From positions 62,001-126,000 of the forward strand of contig NZ_VOPL01000003.1 of NCBI RefSeq assembly GCF_007993065.1: a stretch of DNA of 64,000 bases, written 5' to 3'. This stretch comes from Paracoccus aurantiacus (GTDB taxonomy: Bacteria > Pseudomonadota > Alphaproteobacteria > Rhodobacterales > Rhodobacteraceae). The notes beneath the pieces were generated by a model. That model saw only the letters and a list, made by a program, of their open reading frames with translations. It had not been told where the DNA came from and made no database searches. A program made the translations under genes and the position numbers. Shown in pieces: positions 16,116 through 26,665 of this stretch. Numbering within the stretch: the stretch's first letter is position 1; each line of letters begins with the position of its first letter.

Positions 16116-17053
16116 CCGCGCTGTTCGATGTCGTGCTGCCGGTTTTTCTGGTCATCGGCTTTGGCTATGTCGTCGCATGGCGCGGATTGTTTTCGGAAGC
16201 CGCCGTCGATGGGGTCATGCGCTTCGCACAGAACTTCGCCGTTCCGGTGCTTCTGTTCCAATCCGTCGCCAGACTGGACCTGTCGGCGGATTTCGACATC
16301 CCGATGCTTTTCGCCTTCTACGCAGGCGCATTCGCGTCCTTCGGGCTGGGCGTTTTCGGCGCGCGCTGGCTGGGCCGCCCGCCAGAGGATGCCGTCGCGA
16401 TAGGGTTCATCTGCCTGTTTTCGAACTCGCTTCTTCTGGGTGTGCCGATCACCGAACGCGCTTACGGGCCTGATGCGCTGGCGGGAAACTGGGCGATCAT
16501 CTCGATCCATTCGCCGATGCTTTACACCTTCGGGATCACGGTGATGGAGTTCACGCGCGCCCGCGGGCAGAACCTGTCTGTCGGACGCGTGGCGCTGCGG
16601 GCGCTGACCGGCGTTCTGCAAACGCCGCTGGTGATCGGCATTCTGTGCGGGCTGGCGATGAACTTCGCGCTGCAGGCGGGGCTGGTGCTGCCGGGAGGAT
16701 TCTGGGACGGTGTCGGAATGATGTCCAGAGCGGCACTGCCAACAGCGCTGTTTGCACTTGGCGGCATCCTTTATCGCTACAAACCGGAAGGCGACAGCCG
16801 CGCCATCGCCATCTGTTGCTTTGCCGGTCTGATCCTGCACCCGATGGTGACCTTCGGACTGGGCAAGCTGTTCTCGCTGGATATCGCCGCAATGCGTTCG
16901 GCAGTGCTGACGGCCTCGATGGCGCCGGGGGTGAATGCCTATCTTTTCGCGTCGATCTATGGCGTTGCGAAGCGCGTCGCGGCATCGACGGTGCTTGTGG
17001 CAACAGCGCTGTCGATCCTGACCATATCGGTTTGGCTCGCGATCCTGCCCTAG
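16112..17053 (+). CDS. AEC-family (auxin efflux carrier/malonate-type) transporter
   Basis: A 313-residue inner-membrane transporter of the AEC family with about ten helices in two five-helix halves. The opening VVLPVFLVIGFGYVVAWRG and the FAVPVLLFQSVA and TASMAPGVNAYLFA segments match the family. Members carry dicarboxylates such as malonate or other anions; the substrate cannot be read. GTG start at 16112 overlaps the previous stop as GTGA. It is the last gene of the carboxypeptidase-tmk-holB operon and overlaps the convergent ABC permease by 4 bp. Confidence 0.85.
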   Translation: MTALFDVVLPVFLVIGFGYVVAWRGLFSEAAVDGVMRFAQNFAVPVLLFQSVARLDLSADFDIPMLFAFYAGAFASFGLGVFGARWLGRPPEDAVAIGFICLFSNSLLLGVPITERAYGPDALAGNWAIISIHSPMLYTFGITVMEFTRARGQNLSVGRVALRALTGVLQTPLVIGILCGLAMNFALQAGLVLPGGFWDGVGMMSRAALPTALFALGGILYRYKPEGDSRAIAICCFAGLILHPMVTFGLGKLFSLDIAAMRSAVLTASMAPGVNAYLFASIYGVAKRVAASTVLVATALSILTISVWLAILP

Positions 17054-18021
17054 CGGGGTGTCACGCCCCGGATGCGTTCGGACCTGCGGCGCAACAGCTC
17101 TACCGTGGTCAGAAGCGCGATGGAGAAGACGACCAGCAGCGTCGCCACGGCCAGAATCGCGGGGCTGATCTGTTCTCGAATACCGTTCCACATCTGGCGC
17201 GGGATGGTCTGCTGTTCCGGGCCGGCGATGAACAGCACCGCAACGACTTCGTCAAAGCTGGTGACGAAGGCAAACAGCGCACCGGAGATTACACCCGGCA
17301 GGATCAATGGCATGGTCACGCGGAAAAACGTGGTGCGCGGATTGGCGCCAAGACTGGCGGCCGCGCGGTTCAGCGACTGGTCGAACCCGACCAGCGTGGC
17401 CGTCACGGTTATGATGACAAAGGGTATCCCCAATGTCGCATGGGCCAGAATCACACCCAGATAGGTGTTGGCAAGACAACCAGAATTCGACAGCACCGGT
17501 CGCAGGATCGAATGCGCCCAACTGCCCTGCGGCACGCAGGCCGAGGAATAGAAGAAAAACAGCCCCGTCGCGGTAATGATCAGCGGCACGATCATGGGCG
17601 AGATCAGGGTCGCCATGATCAACCGTCTGAACGGCATTTCCGGCCTTGACAGGCCAAGTGCCGCCAGCGTGCCCAGCACTGTTGCCAGAATGGTCGAGCA
17701 GACGCCGATGATGATCGAATTCTTCGCCGCGTTCACCCATTTCGCATTTGCCCACATATCGGCGAACCAGGCGGCATCGCGCGGCGCGCCGGGCTGGGCC
17801 ATGCCGAATGTCATCAGGCTGTCATACCACCGCATCGAGAAACCTTCCGGCTTCAGCGACAGCATGTCCTTGGTAAAGGTGAAGTACGGCTCTGTATTGA
17901 AGCTGAGCGGGATGATGATCAGGATCGGCGCGATCAGCAAAATAAAGATCAGCGTGCAGATGACCAGATAGGTCCAGTGCCAGATACGTTCCAGCGGAGT
18001 TGCATATGTCGGAAGCGCCAT
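17050..18021 (-). CDS. ABC transporter permease, polyamine type (PotC-like)
   Basis: A 323-residue inner-membrane permease with six helices. It has the EAA-type cytoplasmic loop RAAASLGANPRTTFFRVTMP that docks on the ATPase. It resembles PotC/YdcV, the second permease of spermidine/putrescine-type importers. It is the last gene of a four-gene operon (ATPase, binding protein, PotB-like, PotC-like), starting 3 bp after the PotB-like stop. The loop between helices 3 and 4 carries two cysteines (SACVPQGSW, SGCLAN), somewhat unusual for the family. Confidence 0.9.
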   Translation of the reverse strand: MALPTYATPLERIWHWTYLVICTLIFILLIAPILIIIPLSFNTEPYFTFTKDMLSLKPEGFSMRWYDSLMTFGMAQPGAPRDAAWFADMWANAKWVNAAKNSIIIGVCSTILATVLGTLAALGLSRPEMPFRRLIMATLISPMIVPLIITATGLFFFYSSACVPQGSWAHSILRPVLSNSGCLANTYLGVILAHATLGIPFVIITVTATLVGFDQSLNRAAASLGANPRTTFFRVTMPLILPGVISGALFAFVTSFDEVVAVLFIAGPEQQTIPRQMWNGIREQISPAILAVATLLVVFSIALLTTVELLRRRSERIRGVTPR

Positions 18022-18024
18022 GGT

Positions 18025-19320
18025 TCAGCCCAGCTTCAGATTGTCGATGCCGACAAGGCGGTCATAGACCCAGTAAAGGATCAGCACGCCACCAAGCAGG
18101 ATCGCTGCAAGCGCCGCGGCCATCGACCAGTTCAGCGTGCCCGTCATATGTTCGGCAATCATGTTCGAAATCAGCTGACCCGATGCCCCCCCGACAAGCG
18201 CAGGGGTGATGTAGTAGCCAACGGCAAGGATAAAGACCAGAAGCGCCCCTGCCCCAAGCCCCGGCAGAGTCTGCGGGAAATAGATGCGCCGAAAGGCCGT
18301 CCAACTGGTCGCGCCAAGGCTTTTCGCGGCGCGCACATAGCTCGGGTTGATCGTGCGCATCACCGAATAAAGCGGCAGGATCATGAAGGGCAGAAGGATA
18401 TGTGTCATCGCGATTATCGTGCCGATCTGGTTATACATCATCTTCAGCCGGCCCCCGTTGTCGATCACCCCAAGCCAGATCAGCAGATCATTCACGACGC
18501 CCTGCTGTTGCAGCAGGACCATCCAGCTTGTTGTGCGCACCAGAAGCGAGGTCCAGAAGGGCAGCAGCACGAGGATCATCAGAAGGTTCGACCTGCGCAG
18601 CGGCAGCGTCGCCAGCAGATGCGCAATGGGAAAACCCAAAAGGAAGGTCATTAAGGTCACAAGCGCCGATAACCACAGCGTCCGCAGAAACAGCATGATA
18701 TAGACGCGCCGGTTTTCGTTGACCTGCACGACGTCGCCCTCGACATTTCGTGTTCTGTCGAGCGAGGCGAGATAAAAGCTGTCGGTATATGCTGTCGAGG
18801 AATTGCGCATCGACGCCCAGAGCGACGGGTCGCCCCAATCCTCGTCAATCTCCAGCAGCGCCTCGCGGTAAGGCGGCTCTATCCCGCCCCTGACCTTGCG
18901 CCCGGTCGAGGTGAAAAGCGAGCGCGTGCCCGGCATCTCATAGTTTATCCGGGTGCCGACGATGCCGATGCTGCGTGCCTCGGCCGAGGCTTGCAGGTCG
19001 CGGGCAAGGGCTGCGAAGGCGGCTTCATCCGGGGTGGTACCCGGTTCGGTTTCGGCAAACCATTCGCTGAGCTGCGGCATATTCGCCGCGAAGCCGTCAT
19101 TGTGGATCGAACGATAGAGCATCTGCCCGATCGGAAAGGCGAATGTGACGACTATGAACAGAAGCAGCGGTGCCACAAGCATGAAGGCCCGCCAGCGGGC
19201 CTTGCGCGATGCCCGCGACAGCGCCCGGTTCAACGGCTGGCCGTCTGCGGTCGTCAGCGGCCCGTCGACTCCGCCCGCCTCGATTGCGATGGCTGCATGG
19301 GGATCAAGTGGTGTCGCCAT
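18025..19320 (-). CDS. ABC transporter permease, polyamine type (PotB-like), long insert
   Basis: A 431-residue permease, longer than the usual 280-320 for PotB. It has an N-terminal cytoplasmic extension (about 45 residues) and a large periplasmic insert between helices 1 and 2 (about residues 70-200). The permease core has the docking loop VRAAKSLGATSWTAFRRIYFP. Alphaproteobacterial PotB-like proteins of the opine/polyamine group share this long first loop. Encoded between the binding protein and the PotC-like permease. Confidence 0.9.
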   Translation of the reverse strand: MATPLDPHAAIAIEAGGVDGPLTTADGQPLNRALSRASRKARWRAFMLVAPLLLFIVVTFAFPIGQMLYRSIHNDGFAANMPQLSEWFAETEPGTTPDEAAFAALARDLQASAEARSIGIVGTRINYEMPGTRSLFTSTGRKVRGGIEPPYREALLEIDEDWGDPSLWASMRNSSTAYTDSFYLASLDRTRNVEGDVVQVNENRRVYIMLFLRTLWLSALVTLMTFLLGFPIAHLLATLPLRRSNLLMILVLLPFWTSLLVRTTSWMVLLQQQGVVNDLLIWLGVIDNGGRLKMMYNQIGTIIAMTHILLPFMILPLYSVMRTINPSYVRAAKSLGATSWTAFRRIYFPQTLPGLGAGALLVFILAVGYYITPALVGGASGQLISNMIAEHMTGTLNWSMAAALAAILLGGVLILYWVYDRLVGIDNLKLG

Positions 19321-19374
19321 TCGGTCTTTCCAGATTGGCCCGGCCAGCCTCGTCGGTGGCCGGGCCGTGGGTTA

Positions 19375-20448
19375 TCAGCCTGCAAGCCAGGCGTTGAAGC
19401 GCTCGTTCAGTTCCGAATCATGGTCGACCCAGAAATCGAGGTCAGAGCCAAGCGCATTGCCCATATTCGCCTCGGTCGTCGGCAGGTGCGGCCCCATCGG
19501 CTCCTCGGTGCCTTCAATATTTCCGACGATCGCAGCGGCAGATTTACGCGGCGGGCCATAGCTGATGAACTCGGCCGCGCGGGCCTGATTCGCCGGCGCC
19601 GTCGAGAAGGCGATGAACTTGAGCGCATCTTCCATATGAGGCGCGCCTTTCGGGATCACCCAGCCTTCCATTTCATAGATCTGACCGTCCCAGACGATCT
19701 TGAAGGGTTTGTTGTCCTTCATTGCCGCGTCGAAGATACGCCCGTTGAACGCATAGGCCATTGTCACTTCGCCATCAGCCAGAAGCTGCGGCGGCTGCGC
19801 GCCGGCTTCCCACCAGATCACGTCATTCTTGATGGTATCCAGCTTGGCGAAGGCGCGATCAACGCCTTCCGGCGTGGACAGCACCTCATAGACTTCTGCA
19901 GCCGGAACACCGTCCGCCATCAGCGCGAATTCCAGGTTGAACTTCGCGCCTTTGCGCATGGTGCGCTTGCCTGGGAAGGCTTCGAGGTCAAAGAAGTCAG
20001 CCGGGCCAGCGGGCTTGGCGTCGGGGAACTTCGAATCGTCATAGACCTCGACCATCGAATAAACGTCGGTGGCCACGAAGCAGTCGGTCACGCCGCCTTC
20101 GATATAGTCATCGGCGGCTGTCGTGCCGTCATCGGCGGCCGTCAGGCTGGCCGCATCGATTTCTTCCAGCAGGCCTTCGTCGCAAAGCCGCACGGCATCG
20201 GCATATTCGACCGAAGCCACGTCGCTTGTAACGTTGCCGGCTTCGACCATGGCCTTGATCGGGGTCGCGGGGTTGTCGGCATCGGCGATGTTCACGGCGA
20301 TGCCGGTCTCGGCAGTAAAGGGCTTGGCATAGGCTTCGAGATGCGAATTGCCGTAAGCGCCGCCCCAGCTGAGCAGATTGACCTCTTGCGCAGAGGCGGC
20401 GAATGCCATGCTGCACAGTGCCGAGGTCAGGATCAGGGTCTTTTTCAT
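19375..20448 (-). CDS. ABC transporter periplasmic binding protein, polyamine type
   Basis: A 357-residue type II periplasmic binding protein. The signal peptide MKKTLILTSALCSMAFAASA is cleaved before QEVNLLSWGG, the usual start of a PotD-family mature protein. The C-terminal half has the family features IKNDVIWWEAGAQPPQ and LKFIAFSTAP. ATG 20448 is preceded by AGGAG. It probably captures a polyamine, but related proteins bind other cationic or amino-acid-like compounds. A 54-bp gap to the next permease contains no terminator. Confidence 0.9.
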   Translation of the reverse strand: MKKTLILTSALCSMAFAASAQEVNLLSWGGAYGNSHLEAYAKPFTAETGIAVNIADADNPATPIKAMVEAGNVTSDVASVEYADAVRLCDEGLLEEIDAASLTAADDGTTAADDYIEGGVTDCFVATDVYSMVEVYDDSKFPDAKPAGPADFFDLEAFPGKRTMRKGAKFNLEFALMADGVPAAEVYEVLSTPEGVDRAFAKLDTIKNDVIWWEAGAQPPQLLADGEVTMAYAFNGRIFDAAMKDNKPFKIVWDGQIYEMEGWVIPKGAPHMEDALKFIAFSTAPANQARAAEFISYGPPRKSAAAIVGNIEGTEEPMGPHLPTTEANMGNALGSDLDFWVDHDSELNERFNAWLAG

Positions 20449-20494
20449 CGAAATCTCCTGTTGCGTTTGGTCGGCACATTGGCCGTTATCATTG

Positions 20495-20534
20495 GGCGCC
20501 GTGCAGCGCCGGGTCATGGCGCGGGGATCGCGCC
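20495..20534 (-). promoter_or_regulatory. Two GC-rich stem-loops between ABC ATPase and binding protein
   Basis: Two small hairpins, GGCGC/GCGCC (20495-20510) and GGCGCG/CGCGCC (20518-20534), sit in the 99-bp gap between the ATPase stop and the binding-protein start. No T-run follows. In many ABC operons such stems slow mRNA decay and raise binding-protein levels; that role is inferred here. Confidence 0.35.
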
Positions 20535-20547
20535 GGGCCGGTCCCTG

Positions 20548-21651
20548 TCAAACCGGATCAAGCGCCCGGGCATCCTGCGGATGCCACCCGACGCGGATGG
20601 TATCGCCGGGCGTCAGACGTGTCTGACCCAGCGTATTGCGGCATTTCATGACGAAATCGTATTCTCCGCCAATCATCAGGCGGGTGCGCAGGATGTCCCC
20701 CATATAGACGACATCCATCACCCTGGCTTCCAACGTATGCGCGCCGTCGGGCATCATCGCATCCTTGAATTCGATACGCTCAGGCCGGATCGACACTGTC
20801 GTGGGTTGCCCGACCTCGTGCACGTTCACCGCCGTCGCCTCGATCGTTTCGCCATTGGCAAGGCGCACGGTCGCGCGATCCCCGCTCAGATCGGCAATCG
20901 TGCCGTTCAGCGAATTATTCTCGCCGATGAACCCGGCCACGAAGCTGTTTTCGGGCGCTTCGTAAAGCGTCTCTGGCGCGGCGAGCTGCTGGATGCGGCC
21001 ATCGTTGAACACAGCGACCCGGTCCGACATGGTCAGCGCCTCGCCCTGGTCGTGGGTCACATAGACAACGGTTACACCAAGTCTTTCATGCAAGGCCTTG
21101 ATTTCGAACTGCATATGCTCGCGAAGCTGTTTATCGAGCGCGCCGAGAGGTTCGTCCATCAGAACCAGCTTCGGATCGAATACCAGCGCGCGGGCAAGCG
21201 CGATCCGCTGCTGCTGGCCGCCCGAAAGCTGCGCCGGGCGGCGGCTCGCAAACGCACCCATCTGCACCATATCCAGCGCGCGCCTGATCCGGTCGTCGCG
21301 TTCGGCCTTGGACAGACCGCGCACTTCCAAGGGAAAGGCAAGGTTCTCGCCCACCGTCATATGCGGAAACAGCGCATAGTTCTGAAACACCATACCGATC
21401 CCGCGCTTGTGCGGCGGCACGTCGTTGATGTTTGTTCCGTCAAGAAGGATCTGGCCGTGGGTCGCGGTTTCGAACCCGGCGAGCATCATCAGGCAGGTGG
21501 TCTTCCCCGATCCTGACGGCCCGAGCATGGTAAGGAATTCGCCCCTGCCGATGGATAGGTTCAGATCTTTGACGACAAGCGTCTGACCGTCATAGCTTTT
21601 CTGCACGTGATCGAAGACGACGAAACCGTCATCATGGGCCGTATTCGTCAA
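20548..21651 (-). CDS. ABC transporter ATP-binding protein, polyamine type (PotA-like)
   Basis: A 367-residue ATPase energising the polyamine-type importer. Walker A GPSGSGKT is at 44-51, signature LSGGQQQR at 142-149, Walker B LVLMDEP at 162-168, and a C-terminal TOBE regulatory domain at about 280-360. The start is TTG at 21651, preceded by AGGGGA. Open reading frame continues upstream but passes through a tRNA gene, so it cannot be coding. First gene of the operon ATPase, binding protein, PotB-like, PotC-like. Confidence 0.93.
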   Translation of the reverse strand: MTNTAHDDGFVVFDHVQKSYDGQTLVVKDLNLSIGRGEFLTMLGPSGSGKTTCLMMLAGFETATHGQILLDGTNINDVPPHKRGIGMVFQNYALFPHMTVGENLAFPLEVRGLSKAERDDRIRRALDMVQMGAFASRRPAQLSGGQQQRIALARALVFDPKLVLMDEPLGALDKQLREHMQFEIKALHERLGVTVVYVTHDQGEALTMSDRVAVFNDGRIQQLAAPETLYEAPENSFVAGFIGENNSLNGTIADLSGDRATVRLANGETIEATAVNVHEVGQPTTVSIRPERIEFKDAMMPDGAHTLEARVMDVVYMGDILRTRLMIGGEYDFVMKCRNTLGQTRLTPGDTIRVGWHPQDARALDPV

Positions 21652-21844
21652 GCGCGGTTCCCCTGTCTTGTTTCGCGGTTCTGATCGCCGCTCGCGACAG
21701 GTTAAGCGGGGCAGAGGCCGGATTGCAACAGGCTGGATCGCGCGGAAATGGAATGGCGGCGCGGGTGCCGAAAATGTCGGCACGACCTGCGATTCCCCCT
21801 TTTCATCCGCCGCATGAGTCGTTATCTGCCCCCCTTGTCGCGAT

Positions 21845-21931
21845 GCGGTCGTGGCGGAATTGGTAGACGCGCAGCGTTGAGGTCGCTGTTCCTTAACCGG
21901 AGTGGAAGTTCGAGTCTTCTCGACCGCACCA
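21845..21931 (+). tRNA. tRNA-Leu (anticodon GAG)
   Basis: An 87-nt class II tRNA. Acceptor arms GCGGTCG (21845-21851) and CGACCGC (21921-21927) pair perfectly, followed by A and encoded CCA (21929-21931). The D-arm contains AATTGGTAGAC. The anticodon stem CAGCG/CGCTG encloses loop TTGAGGT with anticodon GAG at 21879-21881, reading CUC and CUU leucine codons. A long variable arm (TTCC..GGAA) is typical of leucine tRNA, and the T-loop is TTCGAGT. Confidence 0.97.
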
Positions 21932-21942
21932 AAGACACCCAT

Positions 21943-21978
21943 CTGACGGCGCCGAAAGGCACACCGTCAGGCTTTTCT
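21943..21978 (+). terminator. Rho-independent terminator after tRNA-Leu
   Basis: Stem CTGACGG (21943-21949) / CCGTCAG (21964-21970) with a small inner GCC/GGC pairing, followed by GCTTTTCTTCT. It lies 12 bp after the tRNA 3' end. Confidence 0.85.
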
Positions 21979-22047
21979 TCTGACATCTGACATCATGTTG
22001 CGGGCCGATGGGCGCTGTTTGCGCCGGGAACATGACGTGTTCAGCGG

Positions 22048-22062
22048 TTAGCGTTTCATTAA
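22048..22062. promoter_or_regulatory. Near-match to a CtrA-type box (TTAG-N7-TTAA)
   Basis: TTAGCGTTTCATTAA at 22048-22062 matches seven of the eight fixed bases of the alphaproteobacterial CtrA site TTAA-N7-TTAA. It lies within a GGTTA/TAACC inverted repeat and 45 bp before the lipoprotein start at 22108. Function is inferred from the motif only. Confidence 0.4.
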
Positions 22063-22107
22063 CCTCTCTGTCCTACCGTCCGGCCATGTCCAAAACGGAG
22101 ACGCCGG

Positions 22108-22518
22108 ATGCGCCCTGCCTTTACTGCCATGATTGCCTGCCTTGCCCTCGCGGCTTGTGTGAACGTGAATGACACGCCCGTCAGCACGCGCCCTGCCCAG
22201 ATCACCACGCAGGAGCGCGGCCTGATCCAGTCGACGATCATTGACGGCATGAAAGACCCGGCCAGTGCGCAACTGCGCAACCTTGTGGCATATGATCTCA
22301 GCGACGGTCAGGGCCGGGCAATCTGCGGCGAAGTGAACGGAAAGAACGCTTTCGGCGGCTATGTCGGTTTTCAACCGTTCTTCATGCGCGTTAAGGACGG
22401 CCGGCTTGTCTCCAGCTATTACGGCACGGGCGACCCGAACGATCTCGATCACTTCATGGCGCGAAAGGGCTGCGGCGAGGCTGCGACCGGCATGATGAAG
22501 ATTTCCAGCACCAAGTGA
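22108..22518 (+). CDS. Small lipoprotein, unknown function
   Basis: A 136-residue protein with a lipoprotein signal: [17 protein letters not shown], lipidated Cys17. The mature domain contains a conserved-looking stretch [15 protein letters not shown] and a Cys pair (AICGEV and RKGCGE), plus [13 protein letters not shown]. This arrangement recurs in small alphaproteobacterial envelope proteins whose role I do not know. Shine-Dalgarno CGGAG lies 7 bp upstream of the ATG. A near-CtrA box precedes it. Confidence 0.75.
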   Translation: MRPAFTAMIACLALAACVNVNDTPVSTRPAQITTQERGLIQSTIIDGMKDPASAQLRNLVAYDLSDGQGRAICGEVNGKNAFGGYVGFQPFFMRVKDGRLVSSYYGTGDPNDLDHFMARKGCGEAATGMMKISSTK

Positions 22519-22624
22519 CGCGCGACTGGACTTCGAAGCGCCGGAAACGCGGTGCCCTTTCATTTTTGCATCGCGCCCATTAACTCGGCAGGGCCGCAAT
22601 CACGTGGCCAATCCGGAGACGCGA

Positions 22625-23287
22625 ATGCCGCCCCTGCCAGAACCCGAATGGGTCATAGAGCCCGGCCTGACCCCCTACCCCGAGGCTGTCGCCGCGATGG
22701 AAGCGCATGTCGCGGCAATGCTGGATGGTCGCGCAGGAGAACGTATCTGGCTTGTCGAACATCCGCCGCTTTACACGGCCGGCACATCTGCGCGCGAGGC
22801 GGACTTGCTGGATGACCGGTTTCCCGTCCATGTCGCCGGGCGCGGGGGGCAATATACCTATCACGGTCCGGGGCAGCGGGTCGTCTATACCATGCTCGAC
22901 CTGAACCGGCGCGGCCGCGACGTGCGCGCCTTCGTCAAGTCGCTTGAGACCTGGGTGATCGACACACTCGCCGAGTTCGGCATCCGCGGCGAGATCCGCG
23001 ACGGCCGTGTCGGCGTCTGGGTATCCCGCCCCGACAAGCCGCCCCTGCCCGACGGCAGCATGAGAGAGGACAAGATCGCCGCAATCGGCATAAAGTTGCG
23101 GCGCTGGATCAGCTTTCACGGCATCTCGATCAATGTCGAACCCGATCTGAGCCACTATGGCGGCATCGTGCCATGCGGGATCAGCGATCATGGGGTCACT
23201 AGTCTGGTGGATCTTGGCCTGCCGGTCACGATGGCAGATCTCGACAGCGCCTTGCAGCGCCGTTTTTCAACTGGCTTCGCGGTCTAA
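22625..23287 (+). CDS. lipB: Octanoyltransferase (lipoate biosynthesis)
   Basis: A 220-residue LipB that moves octanoyl from acyl carrier protein to lipoyl domains of 2-oxoacid dehydrogenases and glycine cleavage H protein. Visible signatures: [12 protein letters not shown] near residue 44, [16 protein letters not shown] near 75-90, [17 protein letters not shown] with the catalytic Lys, and GIVPCGI with the catalytic Cys. ATG at 22625 is preceded by CGGAGA at good spacing; a GTG at 22604 in frame is less likely. Confidence 0.95.
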   Translation: MPPLPEPEWVIEPGLTPYPEAVAAMEAHVAAMLDGRAGERIWLVEHPPLYTAGTSAREADLLDDRFPVHVAGRGGQYTYHGPGQRVVYTMLDLNRRGRDVRAFVKSLETWVIDTLAEFGIRGEIRDGRVGVWVSRPDKPPLPDGSMREDKIAAIGIKLRRWISFHGISINVEPDLSHYGGIVPCGISDHGVTSLVDLGLPVTMADLDSALQRRFSTGFAV

Positions 23288-23460
23288 GTGCTGGACTGCG
23301 TCGCAGGCGCGGTGCGGCAAATCCGCCGCGCCTGCCGGGGATAGTTTATCGGATGCAGATGGTTGTGATTTGAACCCCCCGCATGCCGCGCCTAGTATTT
23401 CCAGCAAGGAAGATCGCGCGCGGATATGCAGCTCTCTGATTGCGCAGGAAAGGATAGACG

Positions 23461-23922
23461 ATGAAAACCAGCCTGATCGCCACGTTGACCCTGTTTTCGC
23501 TTTGCTCACCGGCTTTGGCACAGGATGCCGCGAAAGGTGAGAAAGAGTTCAACAAGTGCAAGGCCTGCCACATGATCCAGGACCCGACGGGCGCCGATAT
23601 CGTGAAGGGCGGCAGGACTGGCCCGAACCTGTTCGGCGTCGTCGGCCGCAAGATCGCCTCGGTCGAGGACTTCAAGTATGGCGACGGTATCCTGAAGCTT
23701 GCAGAGGCAAAGCCCGATGCTGTCTGGGACATCCACTCGCTGAAGGCCTATGTGACCGATCCGACCGGATATCTGGATCAGTATTCCGGCGACGATAAGG
23801 CCAAGTCGAAGATGACGTTCAAGCTGACCCGGAATCAAGACGATCTGGTCGCCTATCTGCTGAGCATCTCGCCCGATGCGCCCGCGCAGCCCGCAGAGGG
23901 CGACGGCGCGCCCGCACCGTAA
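23461..23922 (+). CDS. cycA: Cytochrome c550-like soluble cytochrome c
   Basis: A 153-residue periplasmic class I cytochrome c. Signal peptide to about residue 20 (ALA), haem-binding CKACH at 33-37, and probable axial Met118 in KMTFKL. From memory the sequence is close to Paracoccus denitrificans c550: KGEKEFNKCKACHMIQ and GPNLFGVVGRKIAS are nearly the same. It carries electrons from the bc1 complex to aa3 oxidase and to denitrification enzymes. It lies just upstream of ctaD, as I recall for P. denitrificans cycA-ctaDII. The tail after residue 140 is Ala/Pro-rich. Confidence 0.93.
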   Translation: MKTSLIATLTLFSLCSPALAQDAAKGEKEFNKCKACHMIQDPTGADIVKGGRTGPNLFGVVGRKIASVEDFKYGDGILKLAEAKPDAVWDIHSLKAYVTDPTGYLDQYSGDDKAKSKMTFKLTRNQDDLVAYLLSISPDAPAQPAEGDGAPAP

Positions 23923-24003
23923 GCAGCAGTCGCTGCGGATCGGACCCGAAGGGACAATCCGCCCGGCGCGCATCCCTGTCCGGACATTTCGGCAATGCAT
24001 CCG

Positions 24004-24034
24004 GCCCCCGCCTCCTGTCGCGGGGGCTTTTTGA
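24004..24034 (+). terminator. Rho-independent terminator between cytochrome c and ctaD
   Basis: Stem GCCCCCGC (24004-24011) / GCGGGGGC (24020-24027) with an 8-nt loop, followed by TTTTT. It lies 82 bp after the cytochrome gene, so ctaD needs its own promoter between 24035 and 24160. Confidence 0.88.
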
Positions 24035-24062
24035 TACGCCGAAAAACTGTGCCGCAACATGA

Positions 24063-25841
<1,779 letters not shown>

Positions 25842-25859
25842 TCGGCTGACATGATTGAG

Positions 25860-25888
25860 CGGCCCCGGAGAAATCCGGGGCCGTTTTC
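25860..25888 (+). terminator. Rho-independent terminator after ctaD
   Basis: A 10-bp stem CGGCCCCGGA (25860-25869) / TCCGGGGCCG (25874-25883) capped by a GAAA tetraloop and followed by TTTTC, 19 bp after the ctaD stop. Confidence 0.92.
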
Positions 25889-25911
25889 ACAACAGAACCG
25901 GACCCTCGCCG

Positions 25912-26406
25912 ATGCCCTATATCTGGAGCGATGTCGGAGATGCGCGGCAGATGCGGGCAACACCGCATCGCTCATTGCCCCGCAAGGGCTTCGTCTGGTT
26001 CATCGGAATCACCGCAAGCCTGCTGTGCCTGCCGCTTCTGGCCGTGCTTGGAAACGTCATCCTGTGGGCGCTGCTGCCGTTCATGCTTGCTGCAATCGCT
26101 GCAATCTGGTGGGCGATCGAGCTGAGCTATCGCAGTGGCACAAGCGAAGAGATCCTGCGCATCACGCCAGAGCGAATCACCGTTACGCGCCTGGACCCGG
26201 ACGGCGCGAAGCGCGAATGGTCAGCCAACCCTTACTGGATACGTGCAACGATCAGGCCCGGTCCGGTTGACGATTATCTAACTCTCACGGGCGATCACGA
26301 AAGCGGACGAGAGATCGAACTCGGTGCGTTCCTGACGCCCGAGGAACGCCGTGATCTGCAAAGGGACGTGAACCGCGAACTCGCGCGGATACGGGGGACG
26401 GGCTAG
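25912..26406 (+). CDS. DUF2244 membrane protein
   Basis: A 164-residue protein of the DUF2244 type: an N-terminal cytoplasmic piece with PHRSLPRKGF, two adjacent helices (about residues 25-43 and 48-67), then a soluble beta-rich domain with EEILRITPERITVTRL and WSANPYWIRATI. Function unknown; members are often near respiratory oxidase genes. ATG 25912 lies only 24 bp after the ctaD terminator, so it probably has its own weak promoter or read-through. It overlaps the convergent DUF3008 gene by 4 bp. Confidence 0.8.
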   Translation: MPYIWSDVGDARQMRATPHRSLPRKGFVWFIGITASLLCLPLLAVLGNVILWALLPFMLAAIAAIWWAIELSYRSGTSEEILRITPERITVTRLDPDGAKREWSANPYWIRATIRPGPVDDYLTLTGDHESGREIELGAFLTPEERRDLQRDVNRELARIRGTG

Positions 26407-26594
26407 CTGTCATCCTCGACATGCTCGGGCAGGTGATCGTGATCGGTCGAGGCGATCTCGTCCAGTTCCGCTTCCGTCATACTGTCATACATCTCGCGCG
26501 AGGCGCCTTGCAGATCGCTCACCTTACCCTCTCCGCGCTTGACGGCGAGCGCTGCGCCTGCTGCGCGTTGCTGGGCCTTCGATTTCGCTGGCAT
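26403..26594 (-). CDS. DUF3008 small protein
   Basis: A 63-residue soluble protein beginning MPAKSKAQQRAAGAAL, the hallmark of the DUF3008 family, with SREMYDSM in the middle and an acidic C-terminus. Function unknown. Strong Shine-Dalgarno GGAGG before ATG 26594. Downstream of yqeY but separated from it by a terminator. Confidence 0.85.
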   Translation of the reverse strand: MPAKSKAQQRAAGAALAVKRGEGKVSDLQGASREMYDSMTEAELDEIASTDHDHLPEHVEDDS

Positions 26595-26620
26595 CTCGAT
26601 CCTCCGGGGCTGCGTCTCAA

Positions 26621-26650
26621 CAAAAAACGCGCCCCGGTCGGGACGCGTTC
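26621..26650 (-). terminator. Rho-independent terminator after yqeY (minus strand)
   Basis: Stem AACGCGCCCC (26626-26635) / GGGACGCGTT (26640-26649) with one mismatch and a GGTC loop. Read on the minus strand it is followed by a run of six T (A-run at 26622-26627 on the plus strand). Confidence 0.85.
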
Positions 26651-26665
26651 CGTTGAAGCAGGCGG

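Noticed and set aside
21652..21942. N-terminal extension of the ABC ATPase in an open frame to 21942
   Set aside because: It would pass through the tRNA-Leu gene; TTG at 21651 with AGGGGA gives the normal PotA N-terminus.
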